Source: Bacteroidaceae bacterium (GTDB lineage Bacteria > Bacteroidota > Bacteroidia > Bacteroidales > Bacteroidaceae). From it: a DNA stretch of 64,000 bases. Where the stretch lies: NCBI GenBank assembly GCA_024688885.1, contig JAILDV010000012.1:26066-90065 (forward strand), read 5' to 3'. This document shows positions 14,990 to 25,400 of the stretch, in pieces. Numbering within the stretch: the first letter of the stretch is position 1; the number at the start of each line of letters is the position of its first letter. Under the pieces are notes generated by a model, which had not been told where the DNA came from, did not search any database, and saw only the letters and a list, made by a program, of their open reading frames with translations. Made by a program: the position numbers and the translations under genes.

Positions 14990-17045
14990 AATCCTCTCCC
15001 AATTCTGGATAAGAAATACGGGTATGATATATCGTCTTCAACTTGTCTTTCAACACCATCTTTGCAGTGGCAATGTCCTTGAAAGTGATGGAACATACAC
15101 TGAAGAAGCCTTCAGCCACCTGACTGTCTATGATTTTATCCACCAACTGATTGATGCTGTCTTCCGTATATTCTGGCAAAGAACGGGAAGCAGCCTCAAC
15201 AGCATCGCACATCATCAGGATTGCCTCCTCTTTCGTGCTTGGATTAGGCCCTGGATAGGAAAAGAGTGTTTCGTCAATCTCCTCGTCAGGGTGTTCTTTC
15301 TTATAAGTGATATAGAAATACTTAGCCTTTCCAAGCCCATGATGGGTGGTGATGAAGCGCTTGATGGAATCAGGAATATGATTCTTGTCAGCAAGAGCCA
15401 CGCCATTCTTCACATGGGCAATAATAACTTCCGCACTCTTCAATGGAGTAAGGTGCTTATGAGGCGAAACACCATTCTGGTTCTCCGTGAAGAACGCAGG
15501 ACGTTCCATCTTGCCTATATCATGGTAGAGCGCACCAGTACGCACCAACTGCGCCTTACCGCCAATCTTATTTGCCACCTCGGCACTCAGGTTCGCCACC
15601 TGCATGGAGTGCTGGAACGTGCCAGGAGCCACCTCCGTCATGCGTTGCAAGAGCGGATTGTGCACATTGCTGAGTTCCACAAGCGTCACATCGCTGGTGA
15701 AGCCAAACATCTTCTCCAACATCCAAAGGAGCGGATAAGTGAAGAGCAACAACACACAATTAACGGTGAAACACACATACATCCATGTGTCCATCTTGAT
15801 GTCATTCTCATGATGGAGAGAATAACCCGTATAGAAAATCACATACACCAAGAAGAGAATGAACGCCGTGCGCACAATCTGTGAACGCTGTGACAACTCA
15901 CGCAGCGTCTGTATCGCCACCATACCAGCCACCAACTGCACAATGATAAATTCATAATTGTTGGTCAACATCATGGAGATGATGAGCACCATGCCGCAGT
16001 GGAACATGAAGGCAGTACGTGAATCCATGAACACACGGATCACAATCGGCACTAGACAGCACGGCAGCATGAACACATTCAGAATCTTATGCGACACCAT
16101 CAGCGAAGCGACGACACAGAAAAACACGGGCAAGGCAAAGAGCAACGTCACATTTCTCACATTCTCGAAATAGTCAGCACGGAACAAGGACAAATACGTA
16201 ATCAGCGACACAAAAATCACCAGCACAAAGATGGCTTGTCCTATTGACCTGTAAGGTATCTTCGTTTCGATGGTGTTTCGACGTTCATAATCCTTCTCAT
16301 AAGAGCGCAGAATGTCATACACCTCATCTGTCACAGTCTCACCGCGGTCAACTATCTTCTGTCCTGCCTGCACAAAACCATTATAGCTGGAAATGTTCTG
16401 CAGATTCTCATCCAACTCCGTCTCTGACTTCAGTTTGTCATACGTCAGGTTCTGCTGAATAAGTTCATTGATATTGAATTGTCGAAGCACCAAGCTGGAA
16501 TACTGAGATGCGTCCTCCGTGATGATATAATCATAAGCAGATCGGAGAGAGAACACTCGGCTCAGTGGAACCGACTCTGCCTCGTTGTCCTTCACAATGC
16601 GAATGCTCTTGTGATGCTCATCATCCTTCATCCGTGCATAATCCTCTCCTGACAACACACCACGCTTGTAAATCGTGTCCAACAACGCAGCGATATGGTG
16701 CACATAGACGGTAGCATTCTCTCCCTGCCACTCCATCGCTGCCTCATTATACAACCTGTTCATCATCGTATCCCTCACAACCTTGTTGTAATTGTAATAA
16801 GGTTGGAAATCACGCATGGTAGTTTCCTTCTCCTGATGAATCAATGAGTCATTTTTCAGGATTGGGAACTTCGTGTTGGCTATCAGCAAGCCATAATTCC
16901 AAGGTCTGTTCAGCTCATACTTATAGCCAAATTCATCACCACGAGGCATGAAATAGACAATCAATGCCGTCGACACGACCACCAAAACCGCCTTCATGAT
17001 AAAGCGAGTCGTATTGGTGCGTTTATTCTGCTTGATGGTTTTCAT
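14967..17045 (-). CDS. 7TM-HD phosphohydrolase (PgpH-type, probable c-di-AMP phosphodiesterase)
   Basis: A 692-residue protein in the PgpH layout: an N-terminal transmembrane helix, an extracytoplasmic 7TMR-HED region, about seven helices from near residue 265, and a cytoplasmic HD domain. The HD motif GALYHDIGKMERP, the upstream histidine in GTFQHSMQVANL, and TTHHGLGKA plus DAVEAASRSL supply the expected metal ligands. PgpH homologues hydrolyse cyclic di-AMP. The gene is 62 bases after thrC and overlaps the second SGNH gene, so the signalling enzyme is linked to envelope modification genes. Confidence 0.88.
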   Translation of the reverse strand: MKTIKQNKRTNTTRFIMKAVLVVVSTALIVYFMPRGDEFGYKYELNRPWNYGLLIANTKFPILKNDSLIHQEKETTMRDFQPYYNYNKVVRDTMMNRLYNEAAMEWQGENATVYVHHIAALLDTIYKRGVLSGEDYARMKDDEHHKSIRIVKDNEAESVPLSRVFSLRSAYDYIITEDASQYSSLVLRQFNINELIQQNLTYDKLKSETELDENLQNISSYNGFVQAGQKIVDRGETVTDEVYDILRSYEKDYERRNTIETKIPYRSIGQAIFVLVIFVSLITYLSLFRADYFENVRNVTLLFALPVFFCVVASLMVSHKILNVFMLPCCLVPIVIRVFMDSRTAFMFHCGMVLIISMMLTNNYEFIIVQLVAGMVAIQTLRELSQRSQIVRTAFILFLVYVIFYTGYSLHHENDIKMDTWMYVCFTVNCVLLLFTYPLLWMLEKMFGFTSDVTLVELSNVHNPLLQRMTEVAPGTFQHSMQVANLSAEVANKIGGKAQLVRTGALYHDIGKMERPAFFTENQNGVSPHKHLTPLKSAEVIIAHVKNGVALADKNHIPDSIKRFITTHHGLGKAKYFYITYKKEHPDEEIDETLFSYPGPNPSTKEEAILMMCDAVEAASRSLPEYTEDSINQLVDKIIDSQVAEGFFSVCSITFKDIATAKMVLKDKLKTIYHTRISYPELGEDYENRDEK

Positions 17046-17107
17046 TTTCTTTGGAATTTATGAATACGATTATGAATGCTATCTGTACAACGCCTCTCAC
17101 AGCGTCA

Positions 17108-18409
17108 TCACTCTGCCAGCAGGAACTGCTTGAAATCGGCAAAATCCTTCGACATCGGAACGCTCTGCTTCGTACCCTTCATGAAGGCCTGCAACTTGGC
17201 AGGTATCTCGATGTCACCACCGAGAATGCGGTCAACTGTATCCTTAAACTTGGCAGGATGTGCTGTTTCCAGGAACACACCCACCTCACCTTCTTTCAGT
17301 CCTTCCTTCAAAGCACGATAGCCACAAGCACCATGTGGGTCACACACATAACCCGTCTCGGCTTTCACCTCCTTGATGGTCTCAGCAATCTGTTCGTCCG
17401 TGTAAGTCGCCCCACTGATGTCAGCACAGATGGCGTTGTGGTTTTTGCCATAGAGTTCATACACACGGGCAAAATTGCTGGGGTCACCCACATCCATCGC
17501 ATTGGCAATGGTCTGCACCGATGCTTTCGGCTCATACTTGCCTGTCTGCAGATACTTGAAGAACACATCATTGGCATTGTTGGCAGCAATGAAACGCTTC
17601 ACGGGCAGTCCCATCCTCTTGCCAAAGAGTGCCGAACAAATGTTGCCAAAATTACCGGAAGGCACGCACACCACGAACTGGTTGGCCAGTCCCTTCTTCT
17701 TCATCTGAGCATACGCATAGAAGTAGTAGAATGCCTGAGGAAGGAAACGTGCAACATTGATGGAGTTGGCAGATGTCAACTGCATATGTTCATTCAGTTC
17801 CTTGTCAATAAAGGCGTTCTTCACCAATGCTTGACAATCATCAAACACGCCATCCACTTCCACTGCCGTGATGTTCTGTCCCAGCGTTGTGAACTGGCAT
17901 TCCTGAATAGGACTTACTTTCCCTTTCGGATAGAGCACATACACATGAATGCCATCCACACCCAAGAATCCGTTTGCCACCGCACTGCCCGTGTCGCCTG
18001 ATGTTGCCACCAACACGTTCACCTGTCCTGCTCCCTCTTTCTTGAGGAAGTACTGCAGCAAACGAGCCATGAACCTTGCACCCACATCCTTGAATGCCAA
18101 TGTTGGGCCATGGAAAAGCTCCAGAGAATAGATAGTGTCCGTCACTTTCACACAAGGGCAATCAAATGCCAACGTGTCATAAACGATACGTTTCAAGTCC
18201 TCAGCAGGCACATCCTCTCCGAAGAAGGCATCTGCCACCTGGTATGCGATTTCCTGAAAAGAAAGGTTCTCTATATTGTCAAAAAACTCTTTAGGAAGGG
18301 GCTTGATGCGCTCTGGCATATAAAGTCCTTTGTCCTCTGCGAGTCCTTTCACCACCGCCTTTTCCAATGTAGCGATAGGTGCTTGTCCGTTTGTACTGTA
18401 AAATTGCAT
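17108..18409 (-). CDS. thrC: Threonine synthase
   Basis: A 433-residue PLP enzyme that converts O-phosphohomoserine to threonine. The start MQFYSTNGQAPIATLEKAV, the LFHGPTLAFKDVGARF segment carrying the PLP lysine, and VATSGDTGSAVANGF are diagnostic for the longer ThrC class. CVPSGNFGNICSALFGKRMG binds the PLP phosphate. It is the last of three co-directional threonine genes (thrA, homoserine-kinase candidate, thrC), completing the route from aspartate except for semialdehyde dehydrogenase. Confidence 0.96.
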   Translation of the reverse strand: MQFYSTNGQAPIATLEKAVVKGLAEDKGLYMPERIKPLPKEFFDNIENLSFQEIAYQVADAFFGEDVPAEDLKRIVYDTLAFDCPCVKVTDTIYSLELFHGPTLAFKDVGARFMARLLQYFLKKEGAGQVNVLVATSGDTGSAVANGFLGVDGIHVYVLYPKGKVSPIQECQFTTLGQNITAVEVDGVFDDCQALVKNAFIDKELNEHMQLTSANSINVARFLPQAFYYFYAYAQMKKKGLANQFVVCVPSGNFGNICSALFGKRMGLPVKRFIAANNANDVFFKYLQTGKYEPKASVQTIANAMDVGDPSNFARVYELYGKNHNAICADISGATYTDEQIAETIKEVKAETGYVCDPHGACGYRALKEGLKEGEVGVFLETAHPAKFKDTVDRILGGDIEIPAKLQAFMKGTKQSVPMSKDFADFKQFLLAE

Positions 18410-18438
18410 TTTATTTCTTTACGATTAATCATTCAAAC

Positions 18439-19668
18439 TTATTCGACAGACATCAAAGCCTTGATGAATCCGTCCTTTTCCAACTGTCCATAACTACCTT
18501 GCTTGCATGCCACTTCGTCAAACGTCTCCACCGTGTCTGCCTCCATGCCCGGGGCATAAATGAGGAAGGGGATGGGTTCGTTCGTATGAGTGCGGTGTGC
18601 CACAGGGGTTGGATGGTCAGGCAACACAGCGATAGCAACATTCTCATTCTTCACCGCCTCATAAATAGGCTTCACAATGCGGCTATCCAGATATTCGATA
18701 GTCTTCAGTTTCAGTTCCAAATCACCGTCATGTCCAGCCTCATCCGAAGCCTCCACATGCACATAGACGAAATCGTCTGTCTGCAGTGCCTCGATAGCTG
18801 CCTGAGCCTTACCCTCATAGTTCGTGTCTGCCAATCCAGTAGCACCTGGCACATCAATCACCCTCAATCCTGCCAAAGTGCCGATACCGCGAATCAAATC
18901 AACGGCAGTAATCACCGCACCACGCTTGATTTGCGGGAAAGTCTCTGTAAGTGGCACCATGTGGGGGCGGTACCCTCCTGCCCATGGCCAGATGCTATTT
19001 GCTTGACGCTCACCACGTTTCGCTTTCTCTACATTGTAGGGATGCTTGGCAAGCAGCTCCTGCGAACGAAGTATCAGGTCATTGAGCAAGTCTGCCGTTT
19101 CCTGAGCAGTCATCTCGTTGTCTTTGGGTGCATCAGCCTGAGCTGTCACAAGCAGCGGACGCCAAGGTTCGCCGGGATGGTCGTGTGGCGGTTGGCACAC
19201 CACATGCTTGTTACCACCTTTAATAACAAGCAGATGACGATACTGCACACCACAATAGAACCGCACCCTATCATTGGCGAGATGCTCGTTGAGGTAGTCA
19301 ATCAGCACTGCACCATCCTCCGTTTGGAGGTTGCCACCATTGTGTGTGACGATGTTCCCATCTTCCAGCGTGATGATGTTGCAGCGAATCGCCATGTCGT
19401 CAGGTGCCAATTCCACACCGATGCTGGCAGCCTCCAATGGTCCTCTACCCTCATACACCTCATTCTGGTCATAACCAAGAATGCTGCTGTTCGCCACCTC
19501 ACTGCCAGGATGGAAACCGTCCTGCACCGTCTTCAGCATACCACAACGTCCCTTCTTAGCCAACATGTCCATGTAGGGCGTATTGGCGTATTGCAGCAAC
19601 GTTTTATTTCCCAGCGACTCCACAGGCCAATCAGCCATTCCGTCGCCTAATATGATGATATGTTTCAT
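18439..19668 (-). CDS. Archaeal-type phosphoglycerate mutase family, probable homoserine kinase
   Basis: A 409-residue alkaline-phosphatase-superfamily protein. It has the metal-binding starts IILGDGMADWPV and NSSILGYDQNEVYEGRGPLE, plus VHVEASDEAGHDGD and VLPDHPTPVAHRTHT. Annotation pipelines often call this cofactor-independent phosphoglycerate mutase (ApgM). It sits exactly between thrA and thrC, and no GHMP-type thrB is seen in the cluster. Members in such operons have been proposed to be homoserine kinases, and I favour that role by context. The mutase function remains the alternative. Confidence 0.88.
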   Translation of the reverse strand: MKHIIILGDGMADWPVESLGNKTLLQYANTPYMDMLAKKGRCGMLKTVQDGFHPGSEVANSSILGYDQNEVYEGRGPLEAASIGVELAPDDMAIRCNIITLEDGNIVTHNGGNLQTEDGAVLIDYLNEHLANDRVRFYCGVQYRHLLVIKGGNKHVVCQPPHDHPGEPWRPLLVTAQADAPKDNEMTAQETADLLNDLILRSQELLAKHPYNVEKAKRGERQANSIWPWAGGYRPHMVPLTETFPQIKRGAVITAVDLIRGIGTLAGLRVIDVPGATGLADTNYEGKAQAAIEALQTDDFVYVHVEASDEAGHDGDLELKLKTIEYLDSRIVKPIYEAVKNENVAIAVLPDHPTPVAHRTHTNEPIPFLIYAPGMEADTVETFDEVACKQGSYGQLEKDGFIKALMSVE

Positions 19669-19705
19669 GTTCTTAACTCCTTAACTCCTATAGCTTTTAT
19701 ATATT

Positions 19706-22213
19706 CTATATATTCGCTATACTCATAATATCCGCAAATACACCCGCTGCCGTCACAGAAGCACCTGCACCATAGCCTTGAATGAGCATCGGGTACTGGT
19801 TGTAACGCTCGGTGGTGATGAGGATGATGTTGTTGGAGCCTTCAAGGTCATAGAACGGATGGCGTTCCCCCACTCTTTCCAGCGCAACAGAACCCTTGCC
19901 GTTCTCCAGCTTTGCCACAAAACGCCAATGCTGATGAGCAGCCTCCACTTCCTGACGCTCTGCCTCAAACTGCGCATCCAGCGATGGCAGATTCTTCCAG
20001 AAGTCCTCCAACGAGCCTTCGAAGAACGACTGCGGAATGAACAGATGCTTCTCCACATCCTCCTGATTCATCTTGTAACCTGCTTCGCGGGAGAGGATGA
20101 CCAACTTGCGAATCACGTCCTTACCGCTCAAGTCAATACGTGGGTCAGGCTCTGCATAACCTTCCTCCTTCGCACGGCGCACCGTCTCGCTGAAGGGGAC
20201 ATCTGCAGAAATCGTATTGAAGATGAAGTTCAGCGTACCACTCAGCACAGCTTCCAACTTCAAAATCTTGTCACCCGAATTGATGAGGTCGTTGATGGTG
20301 TTGATGATAGGCAGACCAGCACCCACATTCGTCTCGAAAAGATACTTCACGCCACGCTTGCGTGCAGTCGCCTTCAGTCTTGCATAATTATCGTAGTCGC
20401 TCGATGCAGCCACCTTGTTGGCAGCCACCACCGAGATGTTGTTGCTCAGGAAGGCTTCGTACAACCCTGCCACATCAGCACTTGCCGTACAATCCACAAA
20501 CACGCTGTTGAAGATGTTCATGCCAATCACCTCTTCCTTCAGACGCTCCATGTTGCTGGCAGGAGCCTGCTTCAGCATCTCACGCAACCGCTGAATAGAA
20601 AACTCACCGCATGGAGTCTTCTCCCCTTGGGGGGACAAGAGGGGAGCTTCAAGGTCTATGCCGTTTCTGTCAAACATGGCGTTATGACCACTGGCGATGC
20701 CCACCACATTGATTTGCAGATTACGCTCCTTCATCAACTTCTGACGCTGACCAGCAATCTGCTCCAGCAAGCTGCCACCCACCGTGCCGACACCGCACAG
20801 GAACACATTCAGCACCTGATATTCCGACAGGAAGAACGAATCGTGAATCACATTCAAGCTCTTGCGGAGGCTCTTCCGCTCCACCACAAACGAAATGTTT
20901 GTCTCGCTCGCACCTTGTGCACAAGCAATCACGCTGATACCGTTACGTCCCAACGTGCCGAAGAGCTTACCTGCAATGCCAGGCGTATGCTTCATGTTCT
21001 CACCCACAATGGCGACAGTAGCCAAGTCGCGCTCCAGCTTCATCTTATACATCGCGCCCATCTCTATCTCCTTAGCAAACTCCTTGTTCAGCACTTCGCA
21101 GGCACGGTCAGCATCGTCGTCTGTCACACCGATAGACGTACTATTCTCCGAACTTGCCTGACTCACCATGAACACGCTGATGCCATTCTCTGCCAACGTG
21201 GTGAAGATACGACGGTTCACACCAATCACACCCACCATCGACAGACCGCTCACCGTAATCAGGCTCGTGTTGTTGATGGACGAGATGCCCTTGATGGCAC
21301 GTCCCTCATCCTCCTCCACCACATTCGTGATGATGGTACCCTTATCCTCAGGACGGAACGTGTTCTTGACCAAAATGGGGATATTCTTGATGCACACAGG
21401 GTAAATTGTAGGAGGATACACCACCTTAGCACCGAAGTTGCACAACTCAGTAGCCTCCACATAGGACAGACGCTCAATCGGATAAGCCGTGTTGATGACA
21501 CGAGGATCTGCCGTCATAAAGCCCGACACATCCGTCCATATCTCCAGCACCTTCGCATCCAACGCCGCAGCAAGGATGGCAGCCGTATAGTCCGAACCGC
21601 CACGTCCAAGATTCGTCACCTCGCCCGTCACGCTGTCGGTAGAGATGAAGCCACCTGCCACACACACCTTGTGGTCAGCAGTGCCATTCTTGAAACCTTT
21701 GAACACATCCAGAATCAAAGGATTGCTCACCGAGTTGCTGAACAGATTCCTGCCCTGCTTATGTTTGGTCTTGATAAATTCCAATGAGTTGTACCACTTT
21801 GCACCCTCAATCAGCGCAGCCACAATATTGCTGCTGATGCGCTCGCCATACGAAACAATCACATTGCTCGTTTTCTCGCTCAAATCGCCAATCAGGAACA
21901 CACCCTGATAGATGCTCTTCAACTGTCCCAGCAAATCATCCACTGTAGCCAGCAAAGTGTCCTTCTTCTTTGTGTCTGTGATAATGGCATCAATCATCTG
22001 ATGGTGACGTTCCACCATTTCCTCGTATGATGTCAGATATGTGGCATCACCTGCCACAGCAAGTTTCGATGTGTTAATCAACTTGTCAGTGATGCCACCC
22101 AATGCTGACACCACCACAACAACAGGTTCCTGTTGTCCTTCCACAATCTTCTTCAAATTGAGAATACTCTCCACGGAACCTACGGATGTTCCGCCAAACT
22201 TTAATACTTTCAC
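19706..22213 (-). CDS. thrA: Bifunctional aspartokinase/homoserine dehydrogenase
   Basis: An 835-residue fusion. Residues 1-300 are the aspartokinase (MKVLKFGGTSVGS; GRGGSDYTAAILA). About 310-460 are two ACT-type regulatory domains (SMVGVIGVNRRIF; GIAGKLFGTLGRN). About 465-835 are homoserine dehydrogenase (LCGVGTVGGSLL, AANKVAASSDYDNY, LFETNVGAGLPIINT, EGYAEPDPRIDLSGKDV). It catalyses the first and third steps from aspartate and is probably feedback-regulated by threonine. Around residues 521-535 it carries about 15 residues (EAPLLSPQGEKTPCGEF) encoded by a GC-rich palindrome. A promoter is visible at 22341-22371. Confidence 0.95.
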   Translation of the reverse strand: MKVLKFGGTSVGSVESILNLKKIVEGQQEPVVVVVSALGGITDKLINTSKLAVAGDATYLTSYEEMVERHHQMIDAIITDTKKKDTLLATVDDLLGQLKSIYQGVFLIGDLSEKTSNVIVSYGERISSNIVAALIEGAKWYNSLEFIKTKHKQGRNLFSNSVSNPLILDVFKGFKNGTADHKVCVAGGFISTDSVTGEVTNLGRGGSDYTAAILAAALDAKVLEIWTDVSGFMTADPRVINTAYPIERLSYVEATELCNFGAKVVYPPTIYPVCIKNIPILVKNTFRPEDKGTIITNVVEEDEGRAIKGISSINNTSLITVSGLSMVGVIGVNRRIFTTLAENGISVFMVSQASSENSTSIGVTDDDADRACEVLNKEFAKEIEMGAMYKMKLERDLATVAIVGENMKHTPGIAGKLFGTLGRNGISVIACAQGASETNISFVVERKSLRKSLNVIHDSFFLSEYQVLNVFLCGVGTVGGSLLEQIAGQRQKLMKERNLQINVVGIASGHNAMFDRNGIDLEAPLLSPQGEKTPCGEFSIQRLREMLKQAPASNMERLKEEVIGMNIFNSVFVDCTASADVAGLYEAFLSNNISVVAANKVAASSDYDNYARLKATARKRGVKYLFETNVGAGLPIINTINDLINSGDKILKLEAVLSGTLNFIFNTISADVPFSETVRRAKEEGYAEPDPRIDLSGKDVIRKLVILSREAGYKMNQEDVEKHLFIPQSFFEGSLEDFWKNLPSLDAQFEAERQEVEAAHQHWRFVAKLENGKGSVALERVGERHPFYDLEGSNNIILITTERYNQYPMLIQGYGAGASVTAAGVFADIMSIANI
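20619..20648. repeat. GC-rich palindromic element inside thrA
   Basis: CTCCCC (20621-20626) and GGGGAG (20641-20646) flank a central CTTGGGGGGACAAGA. The composition is unlike the surrounding codons and resembles the C/G-rich palindromes in the gldL-gldK gap (33725-33896). It is read in frame as part of a linker in the dehydrogenase half. This looks like an intragenic insertion of a short repeat; other genomes must be compared. Confidence 0.5.
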
Positions 22214-22334
22214 GATGAAAAATACAAGTTAAAATTGTTACTAAAACGAAGCATGCAGGCTCTTGGCACGTAGGCAGACATACAACATCCGCGTGACATG
22301 TTACGCACCATGCCATCGCGCACACCTCAAAAAT
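22214..22334 (-). promoter_or_regulatory. Leader of the thr operon
   Basis: The predicted transcript starts near 22334, leaving about 120 bases before thrA. On the minus strand an ATG at 22306 (approximate) opens a frame unusually rich in Cys and Thr codons that runs out of frame into thrA, and small hairpins such as GCGT...ACGC are present. A threonine-sensing attenuator is possible, but no run of threonine codons and no clear terminator are seen, so this remains tentative. Confidence 0.3.
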
Positions 22335-22340
22335 CGGGTA

Positions 22341-22371
22341 CAAAGTTACTACTTTTTCACCGTGTGGCAAA
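22341..22371 (-). promoter_or_regulatory. Promoter of the thr operon
   Basis: Minus strand: TTTG (22371-22368), 19 bases, TAACTTTG (22348-22341). This is a full consensus match, about 130 bases upstream of thrA. Confidence 0.75.
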
Positions 22372-22372
22372 A

Positions 22373-22409
22373 GAAAAAGCCCTAAAGTCGTTTGGACTTC
22401 AAGGCTTTT
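22373..22409 (-). terminator. Terminator after the C10 protease gene (copy 1 of a repeated element)
   Basis: The minus transcript forms AAAGCCTTGAAGTC/GACTTTAGGGCTTT followed by TTC. It lies 65 bases downstream of the protease stop. A near-identical element (34 of 36 positions) lies at 27794-27829 in the same orientation. Confidence 0.7.
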
Positions 22410-22474
22410 CACTTATTCCAGCTTGATTTGTCCTCTTTTGATTACATCAAAGCCGTATCACACCAAAGCTTCGA

Positions 22475-25400
22475 CTATTGCAGTTTGGTCGTGTATTTCA
22501 AAGTGACGTTGCCTTCGGCTTGACTGTCAGCTACGGTGATATCATCAACTGTAATATTCAACTTCTCTGAGGCTTTAATTGCAGCATAATTTACATTATC
22601 AACCAATGACACATTTTTGCAGTTGAATTTGAAAGTCCCGTTGCCGATAAAGGTGACATCGTACCCTTCGTCTTCTGCATTTCGGGTTATCGTCACTTCG
22701 CCTTCAATCTTATGGGCTATTGTTCCTTCGAGGAGGTTCAACACACCAATGCCGTCAACTTTTCCTTCCCAGAAAGAATTAAATCCCTGGACAAATTGCT
22801 CCTTACTCTTCTCAACAAACGGGCACGAAGTGTCTATTGTAAACTTAGCTTTAGCCTCGTTGCCTTCAAACTTTGCACTGATGTCATCGCCCAGTCTTAC
22901 GTTACCGTATTCATCAACAGTGATGAATTCATGACGATACAAGAACTTCTCGATTTCCGTCTGGAAATTGGCCTTCTGGTTGAAAGAATTGTCAAGCGGG
23001 AAAGGTATCATAGAAGGAGTATCTCCTCCCCAAGGGAACTTGGTGAGATTACCATTATTATCGTACGTAAAGTCATAGCCAGCCATTGTCAGAGGTAGCG
23101 TAACAGTGGCTGGGTCATATTGCAGTTCCAACCCATCCATATGTGGATTTTCCACCTCTACACCGCCTTTAGAAAGGTCGATGTCAATAATCTGTTTGCC
23201 TTTCTTATTAGCAATCTCAAAGGGGTAGTCGGCAACCTCTTTGCCTTTGGGGTCAATCAATGTTAATCGGGTAGGCATATCGTTCAGAATAAGGGCATAT
23301 TCTGTAAAGTATTTTATGCCTCCACGACCTCGTTCATTCAGTGTGACTTGCCAGTCTTCTTTATCGGGCAAAGCTGAGGGTATATAACTGAAACGAACCG
23401 TCCATCCTTCATATTTTGACTTTTCCCCTTCTTTCCATGAGTTGTCCCAAATTCGTATCGCTATCTGTCGGTTTACCAAATCAGCAACACTTTTGGCAGC
23501 AACTGTGTAGCGATTGTAAGACTCCACTTTTAGGTGGTTCCTGATAGATTGGAATACACTGACCAATATGCCATTCATCAGTTCTGAGAAATACTCGTCA
23601 CTGATTTGCTTTCGCAGAGACTCTGTTTCCCACGACCATGTGCTGATACCCATAGATGACGCTCTCGATTCGGCTTCAGCAATACAAAAGGTTCTGCTTT
23701 CGTCTTTCCAGAACTGGTTACAGTAATTTCGAACAGATTCTTCTATATAGGCGTTCAACTCGGAAGCGGTCATATTGCCCTTTTCAAAAGCAGGATAGAA
23801 ATAATTGTACCAATCAGTAGGAGTTCGGTAGTTCTTGTTGCCTGTGATTTTGTCTCCTTCTTTGCTGTAGTAAATACCGTAAGCCAGACGGTAAAAATCC
23901 AGTTTACTCTGCGCCACTTTCTCACCAAACTTGTTGAGAGCAATGCCGATAGCAGCAACTCCTGCCATCGATACCGACATGATAGGGGTGCCTATAGCTG
24001 ATGCCAACTGTCCTGAAGTATAGTTCAAAATAGTGTTCAGTGTGCCTGCTGCGACACCTACATCGTCACCTTTCAGGTCGGCTCTTGCTACGTCAAGAAT
24101 ATTCAGAGCCGTTCCTAAGTAGCCCATTGCTGTCACTGCATTTCCAACTTCCTCTGCAAAAGGCTTGTAGCCATTAACCGCTTCCAATGCACCGTTGGCA
24201 GCATTGTACAAGATGTCTAAACTGCAACTCTGCCATAAAGCCATTTCGTTTTTGTACTGCCATGCCATTTCCCATTCTGGGTCAGGACTTGAGATGATGT
24301 CAAGCAATTTCTTGGCCGCCTCGTTCAAGACATATAGTTGTGGCACTTCTTTGAATACGTTCAACATGACATTTCTCATACCAACATTGGCAACTTCAAA
24401 GATGGCATATTCAGAAAGATGATCAGTGGTAATTTTAATTTCACCGGTCTCCTTGTTTTGTTCAAAATAGACCGGTTCCCATTCGCCTGTCTCCTCATTG
24501 AAATAGGCTGCCCCTATTTGTTTTTCAGGGTTATAGGTCATAGGAATGAGTATGTCAGCCGTGCCACTCAGCTGATGGCGCCCATCCGACAGACTTAAGT
24601 CAATAGCAAAACCACTGACCACACCGTCCATGACATCAGGTTTCAAGACAGAGTTGCGCACACAGAGTTGCACATCCCCGTCAATCACAGTCGGGTCAAA
24701 CCGCACCTTGCACTTCTGTGCCTCCACGGTGAGATGGTCTTCGTCGATGTCAAAAATCTCAGCGTCCTCATACATAAAGCCTGGCACCCATGCGATGCTG
24801 TCAACTGCTGCCACCGTAGTCGTCAGGTCTTCCTTGCCGTTACGTTTGATGATAACATTTTGCCCATCTTCGCTCAATTCCATGCTTGTTATCTCATTAA
24901 CAGGAATGTTCACGCGCTGACTACCGTCCTCATTGGTCGTGTTAACCACCATATTATATTGCAGACCTTGTGGCTGCATGGGCACATACTCCCTCTCATC
25001 AATAATCCTTTCGAATTTGCGCCACCCCGGGGCATTGCGATAGAGCTCTGCTGTTCCTTCTGGCACATAGAGAGTTGGATCGTTTTGAAAGATCTTATCG
25101 TTGAATGTATCGTCACTTATTTGTGGGGGTACTACAGCCATACAGGTTATAAAACTCATAGAGGTTACATCTTGGAAGGCTCCATCCATCTCAACAATGT
25201 GACCAGGAATGGTGGTGATGTCTTTAGAACGAATACTCCTGGGCTCGAGCTTCACAACCGTCTCTGGTATGTCTAAGAGGAAGCGCCTGCGGTTCACAGT
25301 CATCAGCACTCTTGTACCATTGTTGTTGCAAAGATATTCCTGATAGTTGGGAGAACAAAGGAAATGAGGATTGTTCTCCACTTTGAATAACGACACAAGT

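Noticed and set aside
17051..18001. Open frame opposite thrC
   Set aside because: No recognisable protein character; thrC motifs lie on the other strand.
18379..19650. Open frame of 423 codons opposite the mutase-like gene
   Set aside because: Cys/Leu/His-rich shadow without motifs or ribosome-binding site.
19778..21787. Long open frame of 669 codons on the + strand opposite thrA
   Set aside because: The residue pattern is His/Arg/Leu-rich without any motif, and the minus strand has clear aspartokinase/dehydrogenase motifs.
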